DNA from: Prinsepia uniflora
Taxonomy: Eukaryota > Streptophyta > Magnoliopsida > Rosales > Rosaceae
Assembly: GCA_032719365.1 (NCBI GenBank)
Contig: CM064868.1
Span: 69,661,538-69,725,537, forward strand
Direction of reading: 5' to 3'
DNA: 64,000 bases
In this document: positions 11,134 through 22,241 of the stretch, one piece after another
How positions within the stretch are numbered: position 1 is the stretch's first letter
How the letters are laid out: each line of letters begins with the position of its first letter
Notes under the pieces: generated by a model
Seen by the model: the letters and a program-made list of their open reading frames with translations, nothing else
What the model was told of the DNA's origin: nothing
Databases searched by the model: none
Position numbers and translations under genes: made by a program

Positions 11134-14103
11134 TTTCAAGACCCATCCCCAATCCCCCGAGATTAAGGGCTAATTCCTGCTCCCGTCTAACTTACGCATG
11201 ACACCAAGGCTAAATCGATGTCCAACCTCCATGTGACACGTAAGTCGGACAAGGGATTCTCGATCCGACCGTCCAACAGCATTCAGACTTTCCAGAGTGC
11301 GCAGAATCTATTGTGGATTGTACGTGTGATGTCTCCGTCTCTCTCGACCAACATCCCACACCATAACAACCTAGAGGGTATCAAAAACATGAAAAGACTG
11401 TGAGTGGACAAAAATAAAATATAAGTTCAAAAATAATTATCAGAAAACACAATTACATTTATACCCTCTACGCAAAAACCAATGCATGCATATAAAGTAC
11501 ATGTTATAAAACCATTTCATAATCGAAACCATCAATGAAAACCAGAATCATTTCTTTCTTCAAATCACAATTCAAATCCAAGGCCTCAGCCCAAAATCAC
11601 AAATTGATCTCAAAGTACGGGAACTCAACCCCAAAACTCATCAAATCCAAGTCATCCGGGCCACTGTCCAAAACATCTGAAAACCAATGAAAAACATCAA
11701 TCATGCGAGTTTTCTGGATCTCAAGTGCGCCCGAGTCTTTAAACTCAAAACCATGCGCATAATCAGGCCTTCCCGAGATATCAACGAGTCTTTTAACTCA
11801 AAACACAATCAACAGGCCTCGGCGGGTATCAGAACCGAGTCTTTAAACTCAAAACATATACCGAGTCTTTAAACTCAAACACATCAATCCAGGGCCCTCG
11901 TCTTTAAACTCAAAACCAGATCCAGCGGTTTTTCTTTTCTTTTTCCGGGTCTTTAAACCCAAAACCATTTTTCAATCAACAGTGAAAACCATAGAAAATC
12001 CTTATCCGAATTCGCAACAATGATTCCGTAAGCTAGCATCTGGAACCATCATCCCGAACCCAAATCCAGACTTTCCCTTTCAAGTTTCAAAACCGAATCC
12101 AAAACATCATTTTCGAAATTCAGTTCCAAAATCGAAGTCTCATTATCGAAATCACATGCACAGGGCTCCAAGCCTGAAGTAATTTTTTTGAAATCCATAT
12201 CAAATTATTGAAATCAAATCATATTTCCAATCCCGAAATTCGATCATCAAAATCATGCTCAAATCATAATAGAAATCGAAAACTCGTAAAACGTGCAAAT
12301 ACGTAAATATCTCGAAAATCGTGCAAAATCGTAAACCATCAAGATCATAAATAAAATCATAGAATCACGTATAGAAAACATATAAAAACATATATGCATG
12401 CATCATAAGTTAGAAAGCAAAGTCCACTCATAGACCAGTTATGCTACCGCCTCGATACGCGTGCACTTACGTCGTTCCAGGCCAAACCACTATCACCGGC
12501 TTTCCCGAACCTGTCCAAATCCCATAATAAGTTCACTAACTACTTAATAAATCTTATACCAAAAGCCCCATAATTTTTCCGAATTTTTAACTATTTTTAA
12601 CCGAGGCTTAAAACCTTTGGACATCCCGAAACATATCGAAACGATGTCCGATCATCTCGAAACCAGTGCCAAAATGTTCGTTACATCAAATACTTTAAAA
12701 GTCATGTTGGAAGATTCCTTAGACTACCATTCACGCGCCCCCATGCGCGTCTGGAATCTCCTGCTAGTGAAACCCACGCGCGTGAACAGTGTCGTCGTCA
12801 ACCTCTGGTCGACCAGGTTCACCTGGTTCGAACCGGTTCGGTTCGACCGAATCGGCGGTCACGGTTTTCGTCCATTTTCAGTTTGTTTTCACTCCTATTT
12901 CTACCCTTAGCTTCATCCGAACATGTATGATCGATCTAGCTAATTAAAACAAGCAATTCTGGTCTGTAATTTACCTTCCCGATTCAAAAACCAACTGTCC
13001 ACCGTCGACCGTCACACCAGCACGATCCCAGCCTCCATTTCCCTTCGTTTTGAGCTTGTTCAGTCCCTTAAATCCTCCAGATCCTCATCCAATCAATAAT
13101 TACAAGTAAAAACGTGTAAAACTGAAATTACCAATTTTTATTTCAAAAATCAATTTTTAACGTATTTCTACTTACCGTCTCATTCAAGCTTGACCTTCAA
13201 GTTCAACGGGTTCAACTCGATCTTCCAAGAAACTTTCATCCTGAAACCCTGAGCTTTCGACCACAAATGAGGGTAAGAAAAATCTTGCTTCCTCGCGGTG
13301 GCTCGTGTGCTCTGTTCTCACGGTGTTGTGGCCACCGTCTACGCCGGCCTTCGTGGCACCACCACCGCAACCCCTCATCAATCTCCCTTAACTCCCTTCT
13401 CAGATTTCAAATAAAAGACTGAAAATCAAGCGGTAATAGTAAGGCTCTTACGGTTACTCTGTTTTCTGTACACCCCAAAACCCGTTTAAACCATATTGAA
13501 GGCGGCCACCAAGGTCCACGACCTTCTAGTCATGGGACAAGTGTCCTACATCTGGTGGGTAACCATCCTTAGGCAGCCACTTGTCCCAATCTAACTGGGC
13601 ACACTTCCCACTGCACTAAATGACCAGAATACCCTTTTAAAGTTAAATTACCCTTTTACCCCTCGTTTTTCCCTAACCTGTAACTTTGTCGTTCGAACTC
13701 CGATGACAGTGTGCCGCCTGTCGTTGTACTAAGGGGATCGATACCTACCTAACGGTCCTCAAAAGGAGTGAAAAGTCCATGTCTTTCGAAAAGTCAACAA
13801 ATTGCCCCTATTCAACAAAATTACCAAAGTACCCTCGAACTTCCGAACGTCGTAACTTTGTCCTCGAATGTCGAAATCGAACGTGTCACCTGTCCACGGA
13901 ATCGTGACGTCCCGAACTACGTGACGATCATCAACCAAAATCCATTTGTCCGTCCGAACGAAAATTCAATATTTCTGCCCATTCTAGGGGCAAAATCGTC
14001 ATTTCGCACCGTCCGTCCGAACGGATCCAACTAATCACAGATTAACTTCACTAATCCGTCATTAAAAACTGATTAATCCTAATTCCCAGGACGGGTCGTT
14101 ACA
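11134..14103 (-). repeat. 5' LTR of the 1658-14103 element (2970 bp)
   Basis: Partner of 1658-4569. Its inner end is decayed (TTTCAAGACCC instead of TGTCAGGACCC). It keeps GTGAGTGGAC (11400-11409), a one-base variant of the complement (12422-12431), hairpin units at 11732-11960, and U3 boxes at 13711-13722 and 13883-13894, 172 bp apart. The candidate acceptor reads TAG|G at 11371. About 85 bp near 12826-12910, rich in GGTTCG, is absent from the other LTR. Confidence 0.9.
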
Positions 14104-14108
14104 TAGGA

Positions 14109-15707
14109 AATGAAAGGAGGAAGGTGTAGGAATTGGAAGAGAAGAAAACGAACATTTTGGGACTAGTTTCGAGTCGATCGGACATCGTTTCAATAAAGTT
14201 CGGGATGTCCGAAAGTTTAGGATCGAGTTTAAAAATAGTTAAAAATTCGGAAAAATTACGTGGCTTTTATGAGAGGTTATTAAGGTAGTTAGTAACCCTC
14301 TAGTATGATTTGGACTGGTTTGGGAGTCCCGGTGACGGTAATTGGCCGGGAGAGGATTATGGTACGCGTATCGAGGTGCAGCTTGGACGGTCTATGAGTG
14401 GATCTTATTTTCAAAATTGATGCATGCATAAATGTTTTATATGAGTTTAAATACATGTTTTGAGATGCCAGGTAGTTCGAGATTTATGTTTTATGTGATG
14501 TTTGGGCTTCGGTCAAGTGTACTACGTGCATATGTTTTACACAGTTTATATGTGATTCCGAAGGTTTCACAGAGAGGCGTGAAACCGAGGAACTAGTTTA
14601 CTGTTTTTGAGGATTTCAAGGGGATGCGTGAAATCGAGATTCGGGCACGAGTCCCAATTGAACTATGATTTGAAAGGGGTTTTGGAAATATCTTTCGGGC
14701 ATATGATCCATTTAATTGGAAACCATCGGACTCTGAGTCCATTTGATTTAATGAGAAATCGAGTTGGAGGCCCATTTGGTTTATATGATCGGGTCGGGGG
14801 CCCGTTGGTTTATGAATTCGAGCATGAGGCCCAGTTATGGTTTATAATGTGATTTTGGGTCGGGGACCCCAAATGAATTTGGATTTATGATGGTTTTATG
14901 GAAAAACCGGGCATAGCCCTTTGAATGATTTGAAACGATTTTCCGTATACCATCCTCATTAACGGTTGCCCTCCAGACGTCTTGTAGTATCCTGGAGTGG
15001 CGGGTTGTCTCCTCCATACGTCTCGTAGTATCCTGGAGTAGTCATGAGGCATTGCCTACGAGGGTCATTGCACGGAGCGACCAGTCCTTATAGTGACTCA
15101 GGAGCAGGATTGCTAGAGGTTAAAACCTCCCCCCAGTTAGGGTCATTGATCTGAGGGTCCCCTGGGGAGACTTGAGATTTGAGACCTCGAGTAGCACGCA
15201 TAGCTTGGAACCGTGACAGTGTTGATTCTGACATCTGGGATGTCAGGCATCATGGATGTCGAGGATTGGTTGTTGGGCTGAGACCCACTTGTATTGGTTT
15301 TGGGCTCAGACCCACTTGATTGGTTTTGGGCTGAGTTCCCACATGGATTTGGATAGTGACACATATGGTTTGACTTACTGTTTTGGGCTAAGGCCCTAAT
15401 GGTTTGATTAACTGGTTTTCGAATGCATGCATGCCTTTTAGTGAAGGGCATAAATATCTTCTTTTCGTGAAATATTTTTATAAACTGTTGTTTTGTCCAC
15501 TCACAGTCTTTTCTGATTTTTAATGCCCTTCAAATTGATCGAGGATGCGGGTTGTAGCAGGGACCGAGACATCACACTCCTCCTCTGATCCTGGTAGACT
15601 CTGGAAGCCTTCGAAAGGGCTAAGATTGGAATTATCCCTTGTTCGTGTCAGACGGGAGCAGGCACGTCTTGCGTTAATCCTAGGGGGATTTTGGACGAGT
15701 CCTGTCA
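14109..15707 (+). mobile_element. Solo Gypsy LTR, second part (R-U5)
   Basis: Continuation of 888-1657, ending GTCCTGTCA and followed by the TACCG duplication. The module is present but decayed: ATGAGTGGAT at 14394-14403, intact GTCCACTCAC at 15495-15504, and CCCTTCAA where other copies have CCCTCCAG. Between them are hairpins of a different subfamily, including GGTTTCAC/GTGAAACC (from about 14564), GATTTCA/TGAAATC (from about 14611), and a run of GGGC...GCCC or GGGCTGAGACCC-like phrases to about 15400. Confidence 0.85.
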
Positions 15708-15712
15708 TACCG

Positions 15713-15874
15713 CCTGTCAATAGACTTGGGAGTCCGAGACCTTCATAACGGTCCTCATAGAATGTCCAAAAAGTATTCAGGTAAAAAACTCAACTTTTAG
15801 CTTTATAAGGGAAAAACCGTCATTTTCATTTTTATTTTCTAAATTTACTTTTCTCGAACTTCCAGGTCGTTACA
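15713..15874 (-). mobile_element. Shrunken 5' LTR, right part (LTR 5' end)
   Basis: It ends GGTCGTTACA at 15874, the outer end of the minus-strand element whose inside lies at 1-756. A relic of the U3 box (GACAGGCGG on the minus strand) straddles the solo LTR insertion point. The junction at 15874/15875 cuts directly into Athila-type reverse transcriptase, so this element inserted into, and removed from view, the 5' part of that element. Confidence 0.75.
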
Positions 15875-17433
15875 TTCCACTTCCTTTCATTGATAAGATG
15901 CTTGAAAAGTTAGCCAACCATGATTTTTATTGTTTTTTTTATGGTTATTTAGGGTATAATCAGGTTGTCATAGCTCCAGGTGATCAAGAGAAGACTACAT
16001 TCACTTGTCCCTTTAGCACTTTTTCTTATAAACAGTTGCCATTTGGATTATGTAATGTCCCATGTAATTTTTGGAGGTTCATGGTAAGTATATTTTTGGG
16101 GTTTGTAGAGAAAATCATTGAAGTTTTTATAGACGACTTTAGTATATTCAGTGATTTTTTTGACCCTTGTCTGGATAATCTTACTCTCATTTTGAAATTA
16201 TGCATTTATAGTAACCTTGTGTTAAATTGGGGAAAAAAAATGTAATTTTATTGTTACTCAAGGTAATGTTTGGGACATGTAGTGTCAGCTAGGCGAATTG
16301 AAATAGATAAAGCTAAAATAGACCTTATGTGTTACTTACCCTTTACTACTTCAATGAGAGAGGTTCATTATTTTCTTGGACATGCAGGGTTCTATCAGTG
16401 CTTTATCAAGGACTTTTTCTAGACCCATGAGTCGACTATTACAGAAGAATGTGCCTTTTGTTTTTTATTTAAAATGCAAGAAAACTTTTGACAAGTTGAA
16501 AGAGTTGATGACATCAGCACCTGTCATTGTAACCACCAGATTGGATTCTACCATTTGAGCTCATGTGTGATGCATCAGACTATGCCATTGGAACCGTTCT
16601 TGGCCAGATGAGGGATAAACGTCCCCATGTCATCTACTATGCTTCCGGAACACTTAATGATGTTCAATTGAATTACTCCACAATAGGAAAAAAAAACCTC
16701 TTAGTTGTTGTATTTTCTTTAAAGAAATTCCAGTCTTACTTGATTGGAGCTAAAGTTTCATCTTTTCTGATCATGCAACTTTGAAGTATTTTCTCACGAA
16801 GAAAGAGTTGAAATTGAGACTTATTCGTTGAATGCTTCTAATTCAAGAGTTTTATGTGTAGATCAAGGACAAAAAAGGGAGCAAAAATGTGATAGCCGAT
16901 CACTTGAATCGTCTGGTGCATGATGAAGAGTCTATGCCGATTCAGGATAGCTTCTCAGATGAGCAACTTCTTTCAGTTGAGGTAAGTGAACCATGTTATG
17001 CTGACATAGTGAATTACATTGTTTCCATACAAATTCCGAATAATTTGTCCTGTGCTCAAAAGGATAAGCTTAAGAAGGTGGCTTGGTAGTTTGTATTGGA
17101 TGATCCCTACCGTTGGAAGTATTATGTCGACTAGTTGATTAGAAGGTGTGTGCCCGACTCTAAATTTTAGTCTATACTAATGTTTTGATATTCTTACGCT
17201 TGTAAAGGATGCTTTGGGACTCAGAAGATAGCCCTTAAGGTGCTTGATTGTGGGTTTTATTGGCCTACTCTGTTTAAGGATGCTAGAATGTTATGTATGA
17301 CTCGTGACAGGTGCCAACAGACACGTAATCTGGGCACTAAAGATCAATGCTGTAACACCCTATCTTCATGGTTGAAATTTTGTATGTATAGGGCATTGAT
17401 TTTATGGGACCATTCCCTTCCTCACATGGTTTC
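15875..17433 (+). pseudogene. Athila-type Gypsy pol, first part (reverse transcriptase, RNase H, integrase zinc finger)
   Basis: Reverse transcriptase blocks run in order: PFIDKMLEKLANHDFY, APGDQEKTTFTCPF, LPFGLCNVPCNFWRFM and the catalytic FIDDF at about 16125-16140. RNase H follows with CDASDYAIGTVLGQ (about 16562) and a tail ending ADHLNRLVHDEE (about 16892-16935). The integrase N-terminal finger is seen as GFYWPTLFKDA...CDRCQQT (about 17250-17330), then a frame with GIDFMGPFPSS up to the insertion at 17434. In-frame stops (16243, 16556) and frame changes show it is dead. The 5' part is missing because of the element ending at 15874. Confidence 0.9.
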
Positions 17434-17830
17434 TAACAGGACTCGTCCTCAACTTACTAGACTGGCCCTGCTCCCGTCAGATTGTCAGTATCATACTAGG
17501 GATACAATTTGTTTTTTTTCGCCAGTAGTTAACCAACAGAATGCACCTTCTGTGGGGTACTGCTCCTGTCCAACCCATTTCCCTCAACAATATACAAGTT
17601 TAACCGATTTTATTACTAAATTTTACTTGTGATAGAAGTATTAAAATAGTTTACATATGTAAAGCAAATAACCATATGACCACATGGACCACTTGCTTAA
17701 CTATATTCTTAACTTACTCCATTAATTGCATAATTTCTTTACTCCTTTTATTCCTTACAACTTACCAAGATTTGTGTTTTGGATTAGAATTCATTCCAAA
17801 ACTTGGATTTGGTTATGTAATTTATATATG
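17434..17830 (-). mobile_element. Left end of the 10.4-kb insertion in the Athila integrase (LTR 3' end)
   Basis: It begins TAACAGGACTCGTCC followed by CTGCTCCCGTCAGA, which matches the 3' end of minus-strand Gypsy LTRs elsewhere. The complex ends GGGTCGTTACA at 27817. GTTTC at 17429-17433 and 27818-27822 is a perfect target duplication, and integrase coding continues across it. The outermost element was therefore one minus-strand LTR or element, later filled with other insertions. Beyond about 17640 I cannot assign the AT-rich sequence. Confidence 0.75.

Positions 17831-17835
<5 letters not shown>

Positions 17836-17897
<62 letters not shown>
17836..17897. repeat. (TG)n microsatellite
   Basis: About 30 uninterrupted TG units. 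It produces apparent Cys-Val repeats in two frames that are not proteins. It is likely polymorphic in length between individuals. Confidence 0.95.
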
Positions 17898-17899
<2 letters not shown>

Positions 17900-17929
17900 A
17901 CTTCTTGGTATTCATATCTTATGATAGGA

Positions 17930-18065
17930 ATTGATATGTTGTGAATAGAAGGAGATTAATATTGGGCATCACAGATAAGTTTGATTGTGTATGATTCATA
18001 TGTTGTGAATAATAAGGAGATTAATATTGGGCCTCACAGATAAGGTTGATTGTGTATGATTGATA
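17930..18065 (+). repeat. Tandem duplication, unit about 67 bp
   Basis: Two adjacent copies share GGAGATTAATATTGGGC, a following TCACAGATAAG, and TTGATTGTGTATGATT. They differ at a few sites. This lies in AT-rich DNA between the microsatellite and the LTR at 18478. No function is evident. Confidence 0.8.
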
Positions 18066-18477
18066 TGTTTGCATATTTATGTAAGTTTCAATAATGTTAT
18101 TATGTGATTTTTGTGATATTGGGTGAATTATGATTTTATGGAGTCACAAAAATTTGTTTCAATGTACATTTATGAAACTTTCTTTAGATTATATTTTTGG
18201 GATTCGCCTAAATGTGGATTCATGTTGTCATGTATTCTTGATATCTATGACGGGAAGTATTTGTAATAGGGGATTGCTTTGTGATTTTCGGATAGTTTTC
18301 ATGTAAATGTTGGTTGTGTTTTTTTACGAGGTGTGATGTAAAAAGTGTTTTTGGGCATAGGGCATAGGCTTGATTTTTGAAACATAAATTAGGTTTATGA
18401 AATGCATTGCAATATAAAATTGGAAGGTTGGATGTGCTCAAAAATTTTAAGGATGAAATTTCTTTAAAGGGGTATGT
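18066..18477 (+). mobile_element. 3' internal remnant with polypurine tract of a plus-strand Gypsy element
   Basis: About 400 bp without an open frame, ending in GAAATTTCTTTAAAGGGGTA (18457-18475 region) directly before an LTR start. The same arrangement is seen at 4570-4590 on the other strand. It marks the LTR at 18478 as a 3' LTR in plus orientation, opposite to the complex that surrounds it. Confidence 0.65.
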
Positions 18478-19846
18478 TGTACCGACCCAGAAAAGAAAAA
18501 GAATGAAAATGACCATTTTACCACTGAAAATCAAAAGTTGACTTCTAAATGGGCAACGTTTTCAGAGTTCTACGAGAACTCATGGGTAGACCATGGGATT
18601 CTGAGCCTGTTGATAAGTGGCACTTTGAAATCGGAAATCAAATAGGTTAACTATGGGCCGAAAATGGCTAAGGGCAATATGATCATTTTTCCACCAAGGG
18701 CAATATGATCATTTTTCCACCAAGGGCAATATGATCATTTTGCCACCAAGGGAAATTTGGTAATTTTGTAAGAAAGGCCTAGGAGATTCTAGAATTTTCT
18801 CCTCAATTCCTTCCTAATATCTTCCCCACTAACCTATTATTATTGATTTCTGTGTTTTAGAGTTTAGGGGAGAAATTCAGTGAGGATTGGCAGAATTAAG
18901 AAGGAAAAAAAGAGATAAACTGTGAAGTGGGAAATGATGGGGGACACGACCAGGAATATGGAAGAGAAAGAGGGAAGGAAGGAGAGAGACATGGAGATGA
19001 TAGAGAGAGACGAAGATTCTCCAAACTCGTGGTTATGGACAAACCCGTGGAATCCAAGAAATGGTCGTGAGTTTTCATCATGTTTTGAGGATGTGTAATG
19101 GTTACCTGAGGATCCTAGGATGTTTAGTAAGTCCCTAAGGTCGTTCTGGAGTGAGAAATTAAGATTATGGATGTGGGAAACAATCCAGAATAGAGCCGGA
19201 AAACTGTCTGAACCTTGAAGGTAAGAATCCTTAGTTAATAGTCCTCTTTCCTTTGTTTTGTGATTATAAATCCTCGATTGGTTCAGTTTAGAGTAGTTTA
19301 GACGTTGAAGGGAAGAAAATCGATGGATTTTGAGGGAAATACGACAGGGTCTGGTCCTCGGGTCAGGCGGCCCGAGTTGCAGGCCCGATTGGAGGTAGAT
19401 GGTGACTGTGACCCACGTGAGTCCCACACGCAGGGAACTTCCACTGGCACGTGGAGGCGCGTGTGGCAGCTCCCGGCAATCCGATCAATAGGGAAGTTGT
19501 TCCTCTTGATTTTATGAATTTAATGGTACAAAGTTTGAGTTAATTGGTTTCTATTTGGGTACAGTTTTGGAGTTTTAACTTAATATGTTATGTTTTAAAT
19601 GTGTTTAATTTTGGGAAAATTATGGTATTAAGCCTAGGGCTTAGGATGATGTTAATGATTCATACAACAACCTCTGATGAACAGGAAAAATAATAATGTT
19701 CTGAATAAATGTATTTTTATTATTAATTGTGGGGAGTAAAATGACCTAAGCATGAATATTGTATTGTGATGTTATGTTAAACATTAGTTTAAGTTATGAT
19801 TATTGATGAATATGTGATGCTTGTGTGAGATGAAGGAGGGTATGGG
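18478..19846 (+). mobile_element. 3' LTR fragment of a Gypsy element
   Basis: It begins TGTACCGACCC and aligns with the reverse complement of 26381-27817, including the stretch TTTAGAGTAGTTTAGACG near 19284 and a TGTTTAATTTTGGGAAAATTA stretch near 19600. A variant of the U3 box occurs near 18610 (GATAAGTGGCAC). It stops at the Cassandra fragment beginning at 19847, so the 3' part is missing. Confidence 0.8.
18671..18750 (+). repeat. Three tandem copies of a 26-bp unit in the LTR
   Basis: Units start at 18671, 18697 and 18723 with the core AGGGCAATATGATCATTTT. The related LTR at 27580-27620 has one copy, so this is a local expansion. TGATCA is palindromic within each unit. Confidence 0.85.
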
Positions 19847-19929
19847 TGTCACGACCCGACCTTCTCCAATAGGATATTGTCCACTTTGAGATTAGCCCTC
19901 ACGGTTCTATTCTCCGGAGCTCACGTGCA
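19847..19929 (-). mobile_element. Cassandra-type LTR end fragment, minus strand
   Basis: TGTCACGACCCGACC through GAGCTCACGTGCA matches, in inverse orientation, the 3' end of the Cassandra LTRs beside it and the start of the copy at 26097. Only about 83 bp are present. It may be a remnant of an earlier insertion or of a rearrangement with the copy beginning at 19972. Confidence 0.65.
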
Positions 19930-19971
19930 ATTGATAAAACTTAAACTACGCATTAAATTAAACACGTACTT

Positions 19972-20681
19972 TGAAAAAGTCCGTGTCCTATAAGGAACGG
20001 TGAACAATCCCACATTCCTACTAGGGGAAAGGTCTAGGAGGGGAATGGTGGTGTGCCTTAAATGTGTAGGCACACACCTATCTAGTACGAGGCCTTTTGG
20101 GAGTTCAGTGGCTTTGGGTTCGATTGAAACTCCAAAGTTAAGCGAGTTGAGACTGGTGCAATTCCATGATGGGTGACCTCCTGGGAAGTTGTGAGCTCCC
20201 GAAAACAAAACTATGAGGGCGATGAGGCCCAAAGCGGATAATATTGTGCTAGAGTCGAGTCCTAACCGAGGAGGGTCGGGTCATGACAGAATGGTATCAA
20301 AGCTAGACCCCGATCGGGAAATGTGTCAGTGAGGACGCTGAGCCCTAAGGGGGGTGGATTGTAAAAGTCCGTGTCATGGAGGGAACGGTGAACAATCCCA
20401 CATTCCTACGAGGGGAATGGTCTAGGAGGGGAATGGTGGTGTGCCTTAAATGTGTAGGCACACACCTATCTAGCACGAGGTCTTTTTGGAGCTCAGTGGC
20501 TTTGGATTTGATTGGAACTCCAAAGTTAAGCTAGTTGAGGCTGGTGCAATTCCATGATAGGTGACCCCTTAGAAAGTTGCACCTTGAGCTCCCAAAAACA
20601 AAACCGTGAGGGCGAGGGGGCCCAAAGCGGACAATATCATGCTAGAGTCGGGTCTTGACCAAGGAGGGTCGGGTCCTGACA
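19972..20681 (+). mobile_element. Cassandra-type TRIM retrotransposon (5S-derived LTRs)
   Basis: Two direct LTRs (19972-20287 and about 20370-20681) flank roughly 80 bp with TGGTATCAAAGC, a Met-tRNA primer site, right after the first LTR, and a GGGGGGTGG purine tract before the second. Both LTRs carry 5S rRNA-like sequence. Cassandra elements are known to hold 5S promoters for RNA polymerase III in their LTRs. There is no coding sequence, as expected. Flanks TACTT and TAATT are a possible target duplication with one mismatch. Confidence 0.85.
20127..20190 (+). promoter_or_regulatory. 5S rRNA-like internal promoter in Cassandra LTR
   Basis: AACTCCAAAGTTAAGCGAG corresponds to the 5S A-box region and GGGTGACCTCCTGGGAAGT (20171-20189) to the 5S C-box. 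The second LTR keeps the A-box (about 20521-20535) but its C-box is altered (GGTGACCCCTTAGAAAG). The sequence is too short and divergent at its ends to be a functional 5S rRNA gene. Confidence 0.8.
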
Positions 20682-22241
20682 TAATTTGAGTATTATGCAA
20701 TTTAAACCCTTTTGTATAGCTGTAGTATTGGTAAATAGGGATCGTTCTTTAACCGGGGAAATTACAGAACATTAATAATGTGTTAGTGAGAAAGAATAAT
20801 GAATAAATTAATGAATGAAAGAATAAAAATAAATAAAAAGAATTAATGAATTAAAAAATTAATGAATTAAAAAATTAAAAAATAAAATAATAAAATAATA
20901 AAAGAATGAAATGAGGGGGTTTTCAACAATGTGTAATCTAAACTACATTTTTAACCAAACTAAGAATTAAAATGTAAATGCTCATGCTAATTAGAACTTA
21001 TAAATCATAGAGTAGTTTCATACATAAAACTAGCACTTTTACATAAGTAATTTCAAATTAACAATCACATTATTTAAACTACTCCTAAAAATGACTTTCT
21101 TCAAATACAAAATTTACCAACATTCTAACATTTTGCTCATAACAAACCAATCACGAAATCCTACCTTCATCATCTCAAGTACATGCATATGTTTTTCATT
21201 ATTATAATATGATTTACCTTAAATTTGTGATTTTGAATGTGCGACAAACATTAAAATCTCTTCAATCTTATTCTAAATGCACCGAATAATTGTCATAAAC
21301 ACTTAGCGTTAAGTTGAAGTTTAAGCACTAAAATATATGAAGTAAAAGAAATTTAGAAAGTAAAACACATGGAGATTGAATTCATACTTACAAAAGTTTA
21401 TAAAGAAAATACCAACACATGTATTGAATTATAAGTAAACCGAAACAATAACAAGAATTTAAGTAAAGAGAAAAAAGTTACAATTTCGGAATCCAAGAAC
21501 AGCTTATGATTCTGAAAGTGGATGGAAAAAATGGAATGTTATTCATAAAATTCTCTGAACAGCAGAAGGAACATTATAAAGATGGAGGATAAAACATAAG
21601 AATTCGAACTTAAATTCTAGAATTGTCTCGGAAATACTCGGCCTAAGATTTTCTTACGGAAAGCATAAATTCATATCTAAAAGAGAAGTCAAAGAAGTTA
21701 AAAAGAAAAGTTTACAAAAGAAATCTAAGAACTAAAATTAAAAGAAAATGAAATGAAACTAAGAAATGAATCTAAAAACAAATCTAAAAAAAAGATTTAA
21801 AGGAAAACTAATTAAGAAGAAAATCAAAAGAAGTTACAAATGGTCCCAAAAGAATAAATCTACAAAATAAAGAGAAGATGAACTAAGAGAGAAAAATGAA
21901 CTAACAAAATGAAACTAAAATGAACTAGGAAAATGAACAAAATGGAACCCTAAACAAATGAAATGACCTCCCTATTTATAGAGAGAGTGCCAAAATTCAA
22001 ATAATAAAATACAAAATTAAAATATAAAAATAAGTACAACTAAAATGATGAGAAATCTGATTTTAGGGTTAATTAGAGCTGGAAAATCAGAAAAAGGGAG
22101 CAGTTGAATTCGGAAGGACTGTGCAGGGGCGTAGGGGATGGCTTCAGCGGTAGGTGCTAACCTGGATTGATGGGACTCGGCAGAGAGTGGCTGAATGAAG
22201 AGAAAGCGAGTCGACAGTAGCTGTAGGCGATCCAGAAGTAG
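20682..22241 (-). mobile_element. AT-rich putative LTR of unclassified family, left part, with TATA box
   Basis: About 1.56 kb with no open frame. On the minus strand, TATAAATAGGGAGG occurs at about 21966-21979, a strong TATA box followed by an AT-rich transcribed-looking region. The sequence continues at 25296-25811 after the solo LTR. The TATA box, lack of genes and position between two Cassandra elements suggest an LTR. I see no partner copy in this window to prove it. Confidence 0.4.

Larger units (their letters stand above)
1658..14103 (-). mobile_element. Complete two-LTR Gypsy-type element without coding capacity (LARD-like), minus strand
   Basis: The element is bounded by perfect TAGGA duplications (1653-1657, 14104-14108). 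From right to left it has a 5' LTR (11134-14103), primer-binding site (11119-11130), internal DNA (11133 down to 4570, interrupted by a solo LTR at 7443-10486), a purine-rich tract (4570-4590) and a 3' LTR (1658-4569). Without the nested LTR the internal region is only about 3.5 kb. No protease, reverse transcriptase or integrase motif is visible in any frame. It therefore looks like a large non-autonomous derivative that would need proteins from a related Tekay-type element; heavy decay of a coding element is the alternative. Confidence 0.85.

Noticed and set aside
17676..17944. Frames encoding long Cys-Val repeats
   Set aside because: Translation of a (TG)n microsatellite.
20101..20190. 5S rRNA gene
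   Set aside because: Only the internal promoter part resembles 5S rRNA, and it sits inside the LTRs of a Cassandra-type element.
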